A stretch of 59,527 bases of DNA, taken from a virus. The first letter of the stretch is position 1. Each line of letters starts with the position of its first letter. The notes beneath the pieces are model-generated. The model searched no databases. It was not told the DNA's origin and saw nothing but the letters and a program-made list of their open reading frames with translations. The translations under genes were made by a program, and so were the position numbers. Shown here piece after piece: positions 59,489-59,527 of the stretch. The stretch lies in the IMG/VR virus record IMGVR_UViG_3300025276_000036, positions 1 through 59,527 of that record; one strand, 5' to 3'.

Positions 59489-59527
59489 AATTTACAAGCT
59501 TATTTATATGTTTTTTACTAATTAGGC

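Overview
The window reads as a complete or nearly complete genome of a temperate, short-tailed (podovirus-like) phage of a Gram-negative, probably marine, bacterium. A P22-type portal, an N4 gp56-type capsid protein, T7-like ejection proteins and no tape measure point to a podovirus. A tyrosine integrase, a copy of a tRNA 3' end and an XRE repressor point to lysogeny. The gene layout is consistent with a circular map: the minus-strand genes at the left edge and those at the right edge would be separated by one non-coding stretch spanning the two ends. The host is not identified; the tRNA-Asp-like attachment core is the only direct clue.

Layout. 1-0.25 kb: an array of GCTACACA repeats. 0.25-1.6 kb (minus): six small genes, several membrane proteins. 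1.9-8.6 kb (plus): HNH endonuclease, small and large terminase, portal, scaffold. 8.6-10 kb: a hairpin-rich leader, the major capsid gene and an intrinsic terminator. 10-27.6 kb: connector, two proteins carrying Ig-like (DUF5011) domains, and ejection proteins, including a 2062-residue protein with an HEMGH zincin motif. 27.6-28.7 kb: lysis cassette. 28.7-36.5 kb: tail proteins with Ig-like, beta-propeller, thrombospondin-3-like, collagen-like and LamG-like modules. 36.5-38.4 kb: a SET-domain protein, attP region and integrase. 38.5-40 kb (minus): HTH regulator, repressor and VRR-NUC-like nuclease, preceded by a probable tandem pseudoknot RNA. 40.2-49.4 kb (minus): replication genes (SNF2 helicase, Cas4-like nuclease, SF3 primase-helicase, CsrA, family A DNA polymerase). 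49.5-52.5 kb: a train of tiny ATGA-coupled genes. 52.5-56.3 kb: a Ubl / E2-like / E1 / JAMM-protease operon. 56.4-59.4 kb: small early genes.

Three things stand out. First, the phage carries a compact ubiquitin-like conjugation and deconjugation operon with recognisable motifs in every component, behind its own operator-like site. Second, a 15-bp palindrome, ATTAGYNNNRCTAAT, occurs with exact arms 11 times (about 0.1 expected by chance). Nearly all copies lie at operon starts, often overlapping a TATAAT-like -10, so one regulator probably controls most transcription units. Third, two tandem copies of a short H-type pseudoknot before the nuclease-repressor operon differ by four compensatory base-pair changes. 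CsrA and SET genes add to an unusual set of post-transcriptional and post-translational regulators.

Most small genes are unassigned. Protein family calls come from motif recognition by eye, not database searches.
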